Shown: positions 8,116-16,341, counted from the stretch's first letter. The stretch: 64,000 nt of DNA from JAKEFM01 sp035695825 (GCA_035695825.1 DASRRH010000011.1:248001-312000); one strand, 5' to 3'. Program-made: numbers and translations. The notes: generated from the letters alone by a model not told the origin.

Positions 8116-8757
8116 GTGGGCGGAGTGCGATTGCGCCAGCGGATCCGGGTGGTCTACGGGAGAACCGGCGACCTGCGGTTCCTCTCTCAGCTCGACGTCG
8201 TCCGGACGGTCGAGCGAAGCGTACGGCGTTCGGGCCTGAAGGTGGCTTTCACCGAGGGCTTCAATCCCCGCGTGCGCCTCTCCTTCTCTCCCGCCCTGCC
8301 GACCGGCGTCGAGGCCGAGGGAGCCTGGTTCGAAGTCGTGCTCGAGGAGCCGACCCCGCTCGTGGAGATCGGTTCCCGCCTCGGCGCGGCGCTTCCGGAG
8401 GGGTTCGGGCCGGTCGAGGCGGTTCCGGCCGGGGGGGGGCGGGAGGGACCGGTCACGTACTCGGTCCGCCGCGCGGACGGGGCGGGCGCTCCCGCCGATC
8501 GGAGGAGCGTCGAGGCCCTCCGAGGGGAGGCCGGCCGCGTGCCGGGCCTCCTCGACGCCGAGTGGCAGGCCGAAGCGATTCGGATTCGAATGTCGCCGAG
8601 CTGCGGGGGCGCGCGCCTGCGCGAGGCCCTCGCCCTGCTCGGCCTGACGGGCCCCGACGCGCCCCCGGTGGTCGTCCGTGCCCGACTGGGAGATTCCCCG
8701 CTTGTCATCGAACGAACGAACGAACGAACGGACGGAGGGGCTCCGGAACCCGGATGA
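8116..8757 (+). CDS. TIGR03936 (DUF2344) family protein
   Basis: This 213-residue protein matches the TIGR03936 family, seen in QRIRVVYGRTGDLRFLSQLD and FTEGFNPRVRLSFSPALP. In many bacteria this domain is fused to, or encoded beside, a radical SAM protein (TIGR03960 type) just upstream of rng, rplU and rpmA; the biochemical role is not settled. Here the radical SAM partner is absent and pilQ lies upstream. The start is uncertain: GTG 8116 has a purine-rich site (8102-8108), while ATG 8074, GTG 8125 and TTG 8131 are alternatives. The C-terminal codons include a five-copy AACG repeat, and the end overlaps the start of rng in another frame. Confidence 0.82.
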   Translation: MGGVRLRQRIRVVYGRTGDLRFLSQLDVVRTVERSVRRSGLKVAFTEGFNPRVRLSFSPALPTGVEAEGAWFEVVLEEPTPLVEIGSRLGAALPEGFGPVEAVPAGGGREGPVTYSVRRADGAGAPADRRSVEALRGEAGRVPGLLDAEWQAEAIRIRMSPSCGGARLREALALLGLTGPDAPPVVVRARLGDSPLVIERTNERTDGGAPEPG

Positions 8758-10627
8758 ACGCGGAGCCTCCCCCGGACCGGCCGCCCCTCCCGTGACGGTC
8801 CTCCCCGTCGAGGCCCCGGCCCCCCCCGCAGGGGCGCCTCCCCCCGGCGAGACGCACCCGCGGCGGCGCGGGCGCCGGCGGGGGGGTCGGCGGCGGAGAA
8901 GAACGGGGGGGGGGGTCGCTCCGGCCGCGGCCTCGGCAGGAGAGGCGCCTTCCGGCGCTCCCGCTCGGCCTCCGGAGCAGCCGGTCGAGGAGGCCGAGCC
9001 GGGAGGAGAGGCGCCGCGCGAAGAGACCCCCGCCCGGGACTACCGCCTCCTCCTCAACACCGCCGACCCCGAGCAGGCGCGCGCCGCGCTCGTCCGGGGG
9101 ATGGAGCTCGAGCAGCTCCTCGTCGACCTCGCCTCCCGCGTCTCCTACCTCGGGAACATCTACCGGGGCAGGCTCGTGAACGTCGAGCCCTCGATCGGCG
9201 CGGCGTTCGTCGACTTCGGCGCCCCGAAGAACGGCTTCCTCCACTCGAACGACGTCCTCCCCGCCTACGGGCAACCGGGGTTCCGCGCGGCCGAGCTCGC
9301 GCGGGCGAAGGCCGGCGCCGGCGAGGGGCCCGAGGCGCTGCGGGCCGTCTTCGAGGGGGAGAACGGGGACGACGGGCGCCCCGCCGAGCGAGCGCCGATC
9401 CAGCAGCTCCTGCGCCGCGGGCAGGAGATCGTCGTCCAGGTCACGAAGGACGGGATCGGCGCGAAGGGCTCCGCCCTCACGACCTACGTGTCGATCCCCG
9501 GGCGCTACCTCGTCCTCATGCCGAGCCTCTCGCGCTGCGGGGTCTCGCGGAAGATCGCCGACGAGAAGGAGCGCCGGCGCCTGCGCAAGCTCCTCGAGGC
9601 GCTCACCCCGCCCCCCGAGATCGGTTTCATCATCCGGACGGCGGGGGAGGGGAGGACCCGGCGGGAGCTCGAGCAGGACCTCGACTACCTCCTGCGCGTG
9701 TGGGAGTCGTTCCAGAAGCGCCTTGCCTCGGGCCCCACGCCGGCCCTCCTCTATGAGGAGACCGATTTGGTCACCCGCGCGATGCGCGACCTCTACACCC
9801 CCGAGGTCCGCGACGTCGTCGTCGACCACCCGGACGTCGAGCGGCGGGTGCGCGAGTTCCTCGCGCGCTACGTCCCCCGCGCCTCGACGGAGGTGAAGCT
9901 GCACGCGGGACCCGCCCCCCTCTTCCACGCCTACGGGGTCGAGGTCGACTTCGAGCGGACCTTCTCGCGGAAGGTGAACCTCCCCTCCGGAGGCTCGATC
10001 GTCTTCGACCAGGCGGAGGCGCTCGTCGCGATCGACGTCAACTCGGGTCGCTACCGCAAGGAGTCCGACCTCGAGGAGACCGCCTTCCGCACGAACCTCG
10101 AGGCGATCCCCGAGGTCGTGCGCCAGATGAGGCTGCGCGACCTCGGCGGGCAGATCGTGATCGACTTCATCGACATGATGCAGCCGCGCCACCGCCGCGA
10201 GGTGGAGCGCGCGCTGCGCGACGCGCTGAAGGACGACCGCGCGCGGGTGCGCATCGGGCGCATCGGGCCCTTCGGCCTCATCGAGATGACGCGCCAGCGG
10301 CTGGGCCCGGGCCTGAAGACCGCGATGTACGCCCCGTGCCACACCTGCGGGGGCTCCGGAACGGTCCGCACGATCGAGACCGCCGCCGTCCAGATCCTGC
10401 GCGAGGTCCAGGCGGCGTCCGCGCGGCGGCGCGGGGGGACGATCGAGGTCACCGTCCACCCCGACGTCGAGCAGTACCTCGCGAACGTCAAGCGAAAGGC
10501 CCTCCTCGATCTCGAGGGGAGGCTCGACCGCGGGATCCTCATCCTCGCCGACCGCCGTCTCCCTCCTGGCGAATACCGCGTCCGACTCCTCGGCGTCGAG
10601 GGGAAGGAGGGGGGAAGCGAGCGTTGA
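8702..10627 (+). CDS. rng: Ribonuclease E/G family endoribonuclease
   Basis: This RNase E/G enzyme cleaves single-stranded RNA in rRNA maturation and decay. The core has an S1-like domain with LGNIYRGRLVNVEPSIGAAFVDFG. The two metal-binding aspartates lie in ALVAIDVNSGRY and GGQIVIDFIDMM, and the zinc-link cysteines in APCHTCGGSGTV. Relative to ordinary RNase G it carries about 120 extra N-terminal residues, Pro/Ala-rich with an Arg-rich block (RRRGRRRGGRRRRR), probably disordered and RNA-binding. The start is uncertain: TTG 8702 has GGGAG (8688-8692) 9 nt upstream; GTG 8678 and GTG 8792 are also in frame. With the first two starts, a five-copy AACG repeat falls in the first codons. rplU and rpmA follow. 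Confidence 0.9.
   Translation: MSSNERTNERTEGLRNPDERGASPGPAAPPVTVLPVEAPAPPAGAPPPGETHPRRRGRRRGGRRRRRTGGGVAPAAASAGEAPSGAPARPPEQPVEEAEPGGEAPREETPARDYRLLLNTADPEQARAALVRGMELEQLLVDLASRVSYLGNIYRGRLVNVEPSIGAAFVDFGAPKNGFLHSNDVLPAYGQPGFRAAELARAKAGAGEGPEALRAVFEGENGDDGRPAERAPIQQLLRRGQEIVVQVTKDGIGAKGSALTTYVSIPGRYLVLMPSLSRCGVSRKIADEKERRRLRKLLEALTPPPEIGFIIRTAGEGRTRRELEQDLDYLLRVWESFQKRLASGPTPALLYEETDLVTRAMRDLYTPEVRDVVVDHPDVERRVREFLARYVPRASTEVKLHAGPAPLFHAYGVEVDFERTFSRKVNLPSGGSIVFDQAEALVAIDVNSGRYRKESDLEETAFRTNLEAIPEVVRQMRLRDLGGQIVIDFIDMMQPRHRREVERALRDALKDDRARVRIGRIGPFGLIEMTRQRLGPGLKTAMYAPCHTCGGSGTVRTIETAAVQILREVQAASARRRGGTIEVTVHPDVEQYLANVKRKALLDLEGRLDRGILILADRRLPPGEYRVRLLGVEGKEGGSER
8711..8730. repeat. Five-copy AACG tetranucleotide repeat in overlapping frames
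   Basis: Five perfect AACG units lie where the end of the TIGR03936 frame overlaps the 5' end of the RNase E/G frame; a near-copy GACG follows. The unit length is not a multiple of three, so a change in copy number shifts frames. No other run of this kind was seen in the window. Confidence 0.9.
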
Positions 10628-10651
10628 CCGGGGGGACCGCCTCGGTATCCT
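10624..10651 (+). promoter_or_regulatory. Candidate promoter for rplU-rpmA
   Basis: TTGACC (10624-10629) and TATCCT (10646-10651) are 16 nt apart. The -35 overlaps the rng stop codon and the site lies 23 nt before the rplU GTG. It argues against a rplU start at the TTG at 10624. Confidence 0.45.
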
Positions 10652-10674
10652 CCTTCCCCCGCTTCCTCCGGGCC

Positions 10675-10989
10675 GTGTACGCCGTCATCCGCGACCGCAA
10701 CCGCAACTACACCGTGCGCCCGGGCGACGAGATCCGCATCGACCTGCGATCGGACCTCGCGCCCGGCGCGGAGATCACGTTTCCCGCCCTCCTCGTGGGG
10801 GAGGGAGCCTCGACCCGCGTCGGGAAGCCGACCGTCCCCGGGGTCGAGGTCGTGGGGGAGGTCCGGGGCCTCGCGAAGGGAGAGAAGATCGTCGTCTACC
10901 GGTGGCGGCACCGGCACGGCTTCCGGAAGAAGACCGGGCACCGGCAGAAGTATCTCGCGGTGCGGATCCGGGAGATCCGGACGGAGTAG
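10675..10989 (+). CDS. rplU: 50S ribosomal protein L21
   Basis: L21 binds 23S rRNA near L20. The GTG at 10675 gives a 104-residue protein, the usual length, beginning VYAVIRDRNRNYTVRPGDEI in register with the typical MYAVIETGGKQYRV start. The C-terminal half shows the family basic stretch (YRWRHRHGFRKKTGHRQKYLAVRI). A frame extension to a TTG at 10624 would add 17 unrelated residues and overlap rng. No Shine-Dalgarno sequence is close to the GTG. The gene order rng-rplU-rpmA-obg is conserved in many bacteria. Confidence 0.93.
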   Translation: MYAVIRDRNRNYTVRPGDEIRIDLRSDLAPGAEITFPALLVGEGASTRVGKPTVPGVEVVGEVRGLAKGEKIVVYRWRHRHGFRKKTGHRQKYLAVRIREIRTE

Positions 10990-10994
10990 GAGCA

Positions 10995-11258
10995 ATGGCC
11001 CATAAAAAGGGACAGGGCGCCACCCGCAACGGCCGCGACAGCAATCCGCAGTACCGCGGCGTGAAGTGCTACGGCGGCGAGCGGGTCCGGGCCGGCTGGA
11101 TCCTCGTGCGCCAGTGCGGGACCCCGCTGCGGCCGGGCGCCGGGGTCGGCCGGGGCAGGGACGACACGCTCTTCGCTCTTCGGGACGGGGTCGTCCGGTT
11201 CCAGCCGAACGGCCGCGTGCACGTCGACCCCCCTCCGGCACCCGCGATCGCGGGTTGA
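10995..11258 (+). CDS. rpmA: 50S ribosomal protein L27
   Basis: L27 reaches toward the peptidyl transferase centre with its N-terminus. The 87-residue protein starts directly with MAHKKGQGATRNGRDSNPQY, so no cleavable Firmicutes-type extension is present. The core GVKCYGGERVRAGWILVRQ and the VGRGRDDTLFALRDG segment match the family. It starts 5 nt after the rplU stop. The GGAG at 10989-10992 is only 2 nt from the ATG, an unusually short spacing, so reinitiation or coupling to rplU is likely. Confidence 0.97.
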   Translation: MAHKKGQGATRNGRDSNPQYRGVKCYGGERVRAGWILVRQCGTPLRPGAGVGRGRDDTLFALRDGVVRFQPNGRVHVDPPPAPAIAG

Positions 11259-11291
11259 CCGCGCCGCCGCGCCGGGCGCGTCCGACGCCGG

Positions 11292-12296
11292 TTGTTCCGC
11301 GACGAGGCCTCGATCACCGTCCGCGGCGGACGCGGGGGGGACGGGATCACGACCTTCCGGCGGGAGAAGTACGTCCCGCGGGGCGGCCCCTCGGGAGGGG
11401 ACGGCGGCCGGGGCGGGAGCGTCACCCTGCTCGCCGACCCCGCCGTCACGTCGCTCCTCGACTTCGTTCGCCGGCGGGAGTGGGCGGCGGGCCCGGGGGG
11501 GCGCGGCGGGTCGGCGCTCAAACACGGCTCCGACGGCGCGAGCCTCGTCCTGCGCGTCCCTGTCGGGACGTTCGTCCGGGACGCGGAGCGCGGGCACCTG
11601 CTCCGCGACCTCTCCCGGCCCGGCGAGACGCTCCTCGTCGCCCGCGGGGGACGCGGCGGGAGGGGGAACGCGCGGTTCAAGTCGGCGACGAACCGCACCC
11701 CCCGCCGGTTCGAGCGCGGCCAGCCGGGGGAGGGGCGCGGCCTCCGCCTCGAGCTCAAGCTCATCGCGGACGTCGGTCTCGTCGGCCTGCCGAACGCGGG
11801 GAAGTCGACCCTCCTCGCGCGGATCTCCGCCGCTCGCCCGCGGATCGCGGCCTACCCCTTCACGACGCTCAACCCGGTCCTCGGGATCGTCGAGGTCGGG
11901 GAGGAGCGGGCGCTCGTCTTCGCCGACATCCCTGGCCTGATCGAGGGGGCGCACCGCGGTCGGGGCCTGGGGGACGCCTTCCTCCGGCACGTCGAGCGCA
12001 CGCGGCTGCTCCTCCAGCTCGTCGACGCGAGCGACCAGGCCCCCCTCCCTCCCGGGCGGGCCTACGAGGTCGTCACGCGCGAACTGCGCGCCTACTCCAA
12101 GACGCTTCTCGAGCGGCCCCGGCTCGTCGTCGCCACGAAGATGGACGACCCTTCCGCGGAGGGGGGGGCGGCGGCCCTCGAGGCCGCCCTCGGGAAGGGG
12201 ATCCACCGCGTGAGCGCCGTCACGGGGCAGGGGCTCGGCGACCTCCTCCGGGCGGTCCTCGCGGCGCTCCCCCCCCGGACGGGCGAGGAGGTTTAG
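11292..12296 (+). CDS. obg: Obg-family GTPase (ObgE/CgtA)
   Basis: Obg is an essential ribosome-assembly and stress-related GTPase. The N-terminal glycine-rich Obg fold is clear (DEASITVRGGRGGDGITTFR and GGPSGGDGGRGGSVTLLAD). The G domain starts near residue 155 with G1 GLPNAGKST and G3 ADIPGLIEGAHRGRGLG, and G4 is seen as ATKMD. The 334-residue length indicates the basic Obg plus G domain without a C-terminal OCT extension. The TTG at 11292 is the start that matches the family N-terminus (MFRDEA). It follows rpmA by 33 nt. Confidence 0.95.
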   Translation: MFRDEASITVRGGRGGDGITTFRREKYVPRGGPSGGDGGRGGSVTLLADPAVTSLLDFVRRREWAAGPGGRGGSALKHGSDGASLVLRVPVGTFVRDAERGHLLRDLSRPGETLLVARGGRGGRGNARFKSATNRTPRRFERGQPGEGRGLRLELKLIADVGLVGLPNAGKSTLLARISAARPRIAAYPFTTLNPVLGIVEVGEERALVFADIPGLIEGAHRGRGLGDAFLRHVERTRLLLQLVDASDQAPLPPGRAYEVVTRELRAYSKTLLERPRLVVATKMDDPSAEGGAAALEAALGKGIHRVSAVTGQGLGDLLRAVLAALPPRTGEEV

Positions 12297-12376
12297 TCGA
12301 GACCCCGAAGCGACCGAAATCTCCAACGGTCCCGCCCCTGCCCTCGAGGGCGAGCGGGCACCCCCGGAGGAACGGC

Positions 12377-13483
12377 GTGGAACTCGAAGGCCTGCTCTCA
12401 ACGCTCGTCCAGGAAGGCGGCTCGGACCTGATCCTCAAGACGGGGGGCTACCCCGCGATGCGCGCGCGGGGGCTCGTCCGCTACATCGCCGACGAGCGCG
12501 TCGACCGCCTCTTCGCGGAGTCGGTTCGGACGCGCCTCCTCGACGGGACCGCCCTCGCCCTCCTCCAGGCGAAGGGGGCGACCGACCTCTCCTTCGAAGT
12601 GAAGGAGATCGGGCGCTTCCGCGTGAACGCCTTCCGCCAGAACGGGGAGCCCTCCTTCGTCTTCCGGCACGTCAACCGGGCGATCCCCTCCTTCAAGGAG
12701 CTCCACCTCCCCGTCGACCAGCTCCAGCGCCTCGCCTCCCTCCAGCGCGGGCTCGTCCTCGCCACGGGGGTCGCCGGCTCGGGGAAGTCGACGTCGCTCG
12801 CCGCGATGATCGAGTTCGTCAACCGGTCGCTCAACCGCCACATCGTGACGATCGAGGACCCGATCGAGTTCGTGTTCGAGGACAAGCTCTCCGTCGTGAA
12901 CCAGCGCGAGATCGGCCTCGACTGTCCCGACTTCTCGGTGGCCCTGAAGCACGCGGTCCGCCAGGCCCCCGACATGATCCTCATCGGGGAGATGCGCGAC
13001 CGCGAGACGATCGAGTCGGCGATCCACGCGGCGGAGACCGGCCACCTCGTCCTCTCGACCCTCCACACGGTGAACGCGGTCCAGACGGTCGAGCGGATCA
13101 TCCTCTACTTCCCGCCCCACGAGCACGCCCTGATCCGCCAGCAGCTCGCGCTGAACCTCGCCGGGGTCGTCTCCCAGCGCCTCCTCCGGACGAAGGACGG
13201 CCGCTTCCTCATGCCCGCCGTCGAGCTCCTCATGGCCTCCCCGACGATCCGGGAGATCCTCATCGAGGGCCGCACGCGCGACCTGCCCCGGGCCCTCGCG
13301 GAGGGGAGCTACTACGGGACGATGACGTTCAACCAGAGCCTGCGCCGCCTCGTCGAGGCGGGGAACGTGACGCTCGACGAGGCGATCGCCGCCTCCGACA
13401 ACCCCGACGAGCTCAAGATGCAACTGCGCGGCATCACGCCGGGGACCCAGGAGCGCCAGTTCTCGAGCCGGGGGACGAGCTAG
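12377..13483 (+). CDS. PilT/PilU-type twitching motility ATPase (first copy)
   Basis: This is a 368-residue hexameric retraction-type ATPase. The GTG at 12377 has GGAGG 6 nt upstream and starts MELEGLLSTLVQEGGSDLIL. Walker A is GVAGSGKST, the Asp box is near IVTIEDPIEFVFEDKLS, Walker B is MILIGEMRD, and the His box is LSTLHTVNAVQT. The C-terminus (SPTIREILIEGRTRDLPRAL then YYGTMTFNQSLRRLV and DNPDELKMQLRGI) is typical of PilU-like or second PilT proteins rather than of PilT itself. It follows obg by 80 nt, a gap with a 12-bp palindrome (12340-12351). The other PilT gene lies at 33423. Confidence 0.92.
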   Translation: MELEGLLSTLVQEGGSDLILKTGGYPAMRARGLVRYIADERVDRLFAESVRTRLLDGTALALLQAKGATDLSFEVKEIGRFRVNAFRQNGEPSFVFRHVNRAIPSFKELHLPVDQLQRLASLQRGLVLATGVAGSGKSTSLAAMIEFVNRSLNRHIVTIEDPIEFVFEDKLSVVNQREIGLDCPDFSVALKHAVRQAPDMILIGEMRDRETIESAIHAAETGHLVLSTLHTVNAVQTVERIILYFPPHEHALIRQQLALNLAGVVSQRLLRTKDGRFLMPAVELLMASPTIREILIEGRTRDLPRALAEGSYYGTMTFNQSLRRLVEAGNVTLDEAIAASDNPDELKMQLRGITPGTQERQFSSRGTS

Positions 13484-13577
13484 CCCTCGCGCGGGACGCG
13501 GCCGAGCCGGACGCTCCCTCCCGGGCCCGTCCCCGAGGAGGAAGGCGAGGACCGTCGGCGCGCGGGGCGATCGGGGC

Positions 13578-15086
13578 TCACTTCGGCCCGGGGTCCTGCA
13601 GCTTCCCCACGAACTCGCGCCAGGCCTTCTCGAGCGCGTCGAAGTCGACCCCGGCGAAGGCGGCGTCGGCCGCCGCGTCGCGCGCCGCCTTCTCCCCCCT
13701 CGCGACCGCCTCCTCCGAAGGCCTCTCCCCCAGGCGGTCGCGCTCCTCCGCCCACTTCGCCTTCAACGTGTCGAAGTAGACGGCGACGATCCGGCTCCAG
13801 AGCGGGTGCTCGAGCGCCCCCCTCGACTCCCGGAGGAAGTAGACGAAGGCCCACCCCTGCGCATAGTGGACCTCCGGGTTCCGGTAGTACGCGGACTGCT
13901 CCATCCGGACGAGGTTCCGGAGGGGCGCGGCCTCGCCTCGCCCGACCGCGCGTTTCACGTCCCCCACGCGCATCGGGTTCGGCCCGAGCTTCTCGACGCG
14001 CCTCCCCCCCGGCGGGATCCGGCATCCACCGAAGTAGTCCCCGAACCCCTCGTTGAACCAGGGGTGCGGGGCGATCTCCCCGCACGAGTAGTGGATGAAC
14101 TGGTGGAACGCCTCGTGGTAGAGGACGAAGTACGAGGTCTTCTGGACGATCGGCGGGGCGTCGGGGTCGGTCGTCGCGTCGAAGAAGACGAGCTCCTCGG
14201 TCCCCGGATTCCAGAATCCGCCGACGTTCGGCGCGACGCCGCTGAACTTCCGGAACTCCTCGCGGTCCTTGCAGACGCGGACGGTCGAGACCGCCTCGAT
14301 CGGCCGGGACGGCGGGAAGACCTCCATGTACTTCGTGCGCACGACCTCGAGGTCGTTCCGGATCTTGCGGACGAGCGCCTCGTCCTTCGTGTCGTAGATG
14401 AGGATGAAGTTCTCCGTGTCCTGCGCCTTCCATCCTCGGGAGAGGTTCCGGCGGACCCCCTTGCGGTACTCGACGTTCCGGAACGGATGGAGCCGGTAGT
14501 GGAGGTCGACGTCGGCGGCCTCCGCGTCGGCGGCCTCCTTCGCGCGCAGCGAGCGGGCGCACTTCTCGAACGTCCGCTGCCAGGCCGCGAACGCCTCCCG
14601 CTCGGAGAGTCCGACCAGCAGGATCGTGCCGTCCGGAGCGTCGCGGACGATTCCGACCCCGCGCCCCTTCGCGTCCTCCCGGTCGAGGCGGAAGCGCGGG
14701 AGACCCTTTCCCTCGGCGAGCTCGAGCTCGCCGTCCGGCCGGCAGCTCCACCGCCGGAGGTCCGCCTTCACCCACTCCGGGAAGGTCGCGGGCCCCTTCG
14801 GGCGGGAGTCGGTTCCCTCTCCGGAGCGGGGCCTCTCGAGTCGGACGATCCAGATCTCGGGCCGGTCGCGCCCTTCGTTCGCGGCGGTCTTGCGCTCCGT
14901 GAACTTGAGGAGGATGCGCTCCTCGTCGGGCGGGACCGGGAGCTCCTCGAACGGGGCCGGCAGGTGGAGGACGATCCCCTTCGCCTTGCTCTCGAAGGTG
15001 CGGAACCCGTCCGGCGGGGGACCCTGGGCGAGGAGGGGCTCCGGCGCGAGAAGCCACGCGAGCCCCAACGCCCCGGCGCCCCTCAT
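13578..15086 (-). CDS. Exported DUF1570-like putative zinc metallopeptidase
   Basis: This 502-residue protein begins with a signal peptide (MRGAGALGLAWLLAPEPLLA, cleavage likely after AQG). The middle and C-terminal part contains YHEAFHQFIHYSCGE, an HExxH motif, followed by APHPWFNEGFGDYFGG, where the glutamate in WFNEG is a likely third zinc ligand as in gluzincins. This arrangement matches DUF1570-like proteins that are common in Planctomycetota. Substrate is unknown. It is transcribed away from the GspC-like pair, sharing a 148-nt intergenic region, and is convergent with the PilT/PilU-like gene. A related protein is encoded at 60111-61949. Confidence 0.78.
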   Translation of the reverse strand: MRGAGALGLAWLLAPEPLLAQGPPPDGFRTFESKAKGIVLHLPAPFEELPVPPDEERILLKFTERKTAANEGRDRPEIWIVRLERPRSGEGTDSRPKGPATFPEWVKADLRRWSCRPDGELELAEGKGLPRFRLDREDAKGRGVGIVRDAPDGTILLVGLSEREAFAAWQRTFEKCARSLRAKEAADAEAADVDLHYRLHPFRNVEYRKGVRRNLSRGWKAQDTENFILIYDTKDEALVRKIRNDLEVVRTKYMEVFPPSRPIEAVSTVRVCKDREEFRKFSGVAPNVGGFWNPGTEELVFFDATTDPDAPPIVQKTSYFVLYHEAFHQFIHYSCGEIAPHPWFNEGFGDYFGGCRIPPGGRRVEKLGPNPMRVGDVKRAVGRGEAAPLRNLVRMEQSAYYRNPEVHYAQGWAFVYFLRESRGALEHPLWSRIVAVYFDTLKAKWAEERDRLGERPSEEAVARGEKAARDAAADAAFAGVDFDALEKAWREFVGKLQDPGPK

Positions 15087-15202
15087 GGATGCGAAGCTTA
15101 TCTTCCGGCCGGCCGCAGGACGCTCCTTCGCGCGGCCCGGCGTGCGGCCGGAGGGAGGGAGGAATAGAGGGAGGGGAGAGACCGTCTTGGGTGAACGGCG
15201 AT

Positions 15203-15216
15203 CCCCCCTCGGGGGG
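15203..15216. promoter_or_regulatory. C6-TC-G6 inverted repeat upstream of GspC-like copy 1
   Basis: Six C residues, TC, then six G residues lie 18 nt before the TTG at 15235. An equivalent element sits before copy 2, so it was duplicated with the gene or is maintained. It could form an RNA hairpin, and no T-run follows. Confidence 0.35.
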
Positions 15217-15234
15217 TCGAACCCGACGCGTCGC

Positions 15235-16254
15235 TTGAAGTCGAATCGAGTCCTCCCGCTCCTCTGGGTCGCCGCGGCCCTCCTCGGCGCGTGGACGCTC
15301 TACCGGTACGTCGACTTCGTCGGGGGAAAGGTCCGCTGCCGGACTCCCCTCGGGGACCGGGAGATCCGCGAGCGGCTCCGGGAGAAGGGGGGAAGCCCGA
15401 AGGCGCGGATCGCGAAGAACTGGCCCGACTACGAGAACACCTTCGAGGTGGACGTCACGGGGGTGATGCATGCCCCGCTCACGGACGAGCCCGGCCCCCC
15501 GCCCCCCCCGCCTCCGCCCGTCGCGGCGGTCGCGGACCTGCTCCGCGTGATCTACGTCATGTTCGACGCCGCGGACGCGACGGGGACGCGGGCGTTCAAC
15601 CTCCAGGACTTCACCGGTCACTTCTGCTTCGTCCAGTACAAGGACCCGACCCTCGAGAAGATCGCTGAACCGCTCCTCACGGTCGGGGACCGGCTCCCCG
15701 ACCCTCACGGAAACGTCCAGGTGAGGACGGTCCTGCCGGACCGGGTCGTCTTCCTCCGAGGGGGCGACGGAGAGGAGGAGGTGCGCGTTTGCGAGTACGA
15801 GGTCGCCGGGGACCTCGTGGGCGGCGTCCTCATGGGGGGAGACGCGGCGGCGTCGAGCCCCGGCCCGATCCGCGCCCCGTCCTCGCCGGGCTGGCCCGCA
15901 GCGACGACGGAGGTCCGCCGGCACATCTTCAAGGTGGGGACCTCGGACGTCGAGGCGTGGGCCGCGCGGGGGAACGAGATCGTGGGGACGGAGGAGATCG
16001 CCGTGACGCCCTACTACCCGAAGGGGGCGTCCCAGCCCGACGGGCTCCGGATCAACTCGATCCGCCCGGGCTCGATCTCCGAGGGGAAGGGACTCAAGCC
16101 CGGGGATATCGTCCGGTCGATCAACGGGACGCCGGTGCGCTCGAAGGAGGGGGTGATCGAGTACGCGCAGTCGCACCCCGACTTGCGCTCCTTCACCCTC
16201 GAGATCGACCGGCTCGGCCTCCCCCTCACGCTCCAGTACTCCCTCCCGCGCTGA
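15235..16254 (+). CDS. GspC-like inner-membrane protein with HR and PDZ domains, copy 1
   Basis: This 339-residue protein resembles GspC of type II secretion, which links the inner-membrane platform to the secretin and takes part in substrate choice. One N-terminal transmembrane helix (LPLLWVAAALLGAWTLYRYVDF) is followed by a Pro-rich linker (about residues 87-97). Next comes a homology-region-like domain with LLTVGDRLPDPHGNVQVRTV and DRVVFLRGG, and last a PDZ domain (INSIRPGSISEGKGLKPGDI then VRSINGTPVRSKEGVIEYA). The TTG at 15235 is chosen because in copy 2 an in-frame TAG blocks any start upstream of the equivalent TTG. No Shine-Dalgarno sequence is close. Confidence 0.75.
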   Translation: MKSNRVLPLLWVAAALLGAWTLYRYVDFVGGKVRCRTPLGDREIRERLREKGGSPKARIAKNWPDYENTFEVDVTGVMHAPLTDEPGPPPPPPPPVAAVADLLRVIYVMFDAADATGTRAFNLQDFTGHFCFVQYKDPTLEKIAEPLLTVGDRLPDPHGNVQVRTVLPDRVVFLRGGDGEEEVRVCEYEVAGDLVGGVLMGGDAAASSPGPIRAPSSPGWPAATTEVRRHIFKVGTSDVEAWAARGNEIVGTEEIAVTPYYPKGASQPDGLRINSIRPGSISEGKGLKPGDIVRSINGTPVRSKEGVIEYAQSHPDLRSFTLEIDRLGLPLTLQYSLPR

Positions 16255-16326
16255 GCCCAGGCACGGATCCGGACGGTTCGGGTGGCGGGAGTTGGAGCGG
16301 ATCGGGCGTCTCGGGAGACCGGCGCT

Positions 16327-16341
16327 CCCCCCCTCGGGGGG
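16327..16341. promoter_or_regulatory. C7-TC-G6 inverted repeat upstream of GspC-like copy 2
   Basis: This is the counterpart of the element at 15203. TAGAAT follows directly (16342-16347), 12 nt before the TTG, and could serve as a -10 box; it also supplies the in-frame stop that fixes the copy 2 start. Confidence 0.35.

Noticed and set aside
10624..10674. rplU starting at the TTG that overlaps the rng stop
   Set aside because: It would add 17 residues with no L21 similarity, and a -35/-10 pair covers this stretch; GTG 10675 gives the normal L21 length.
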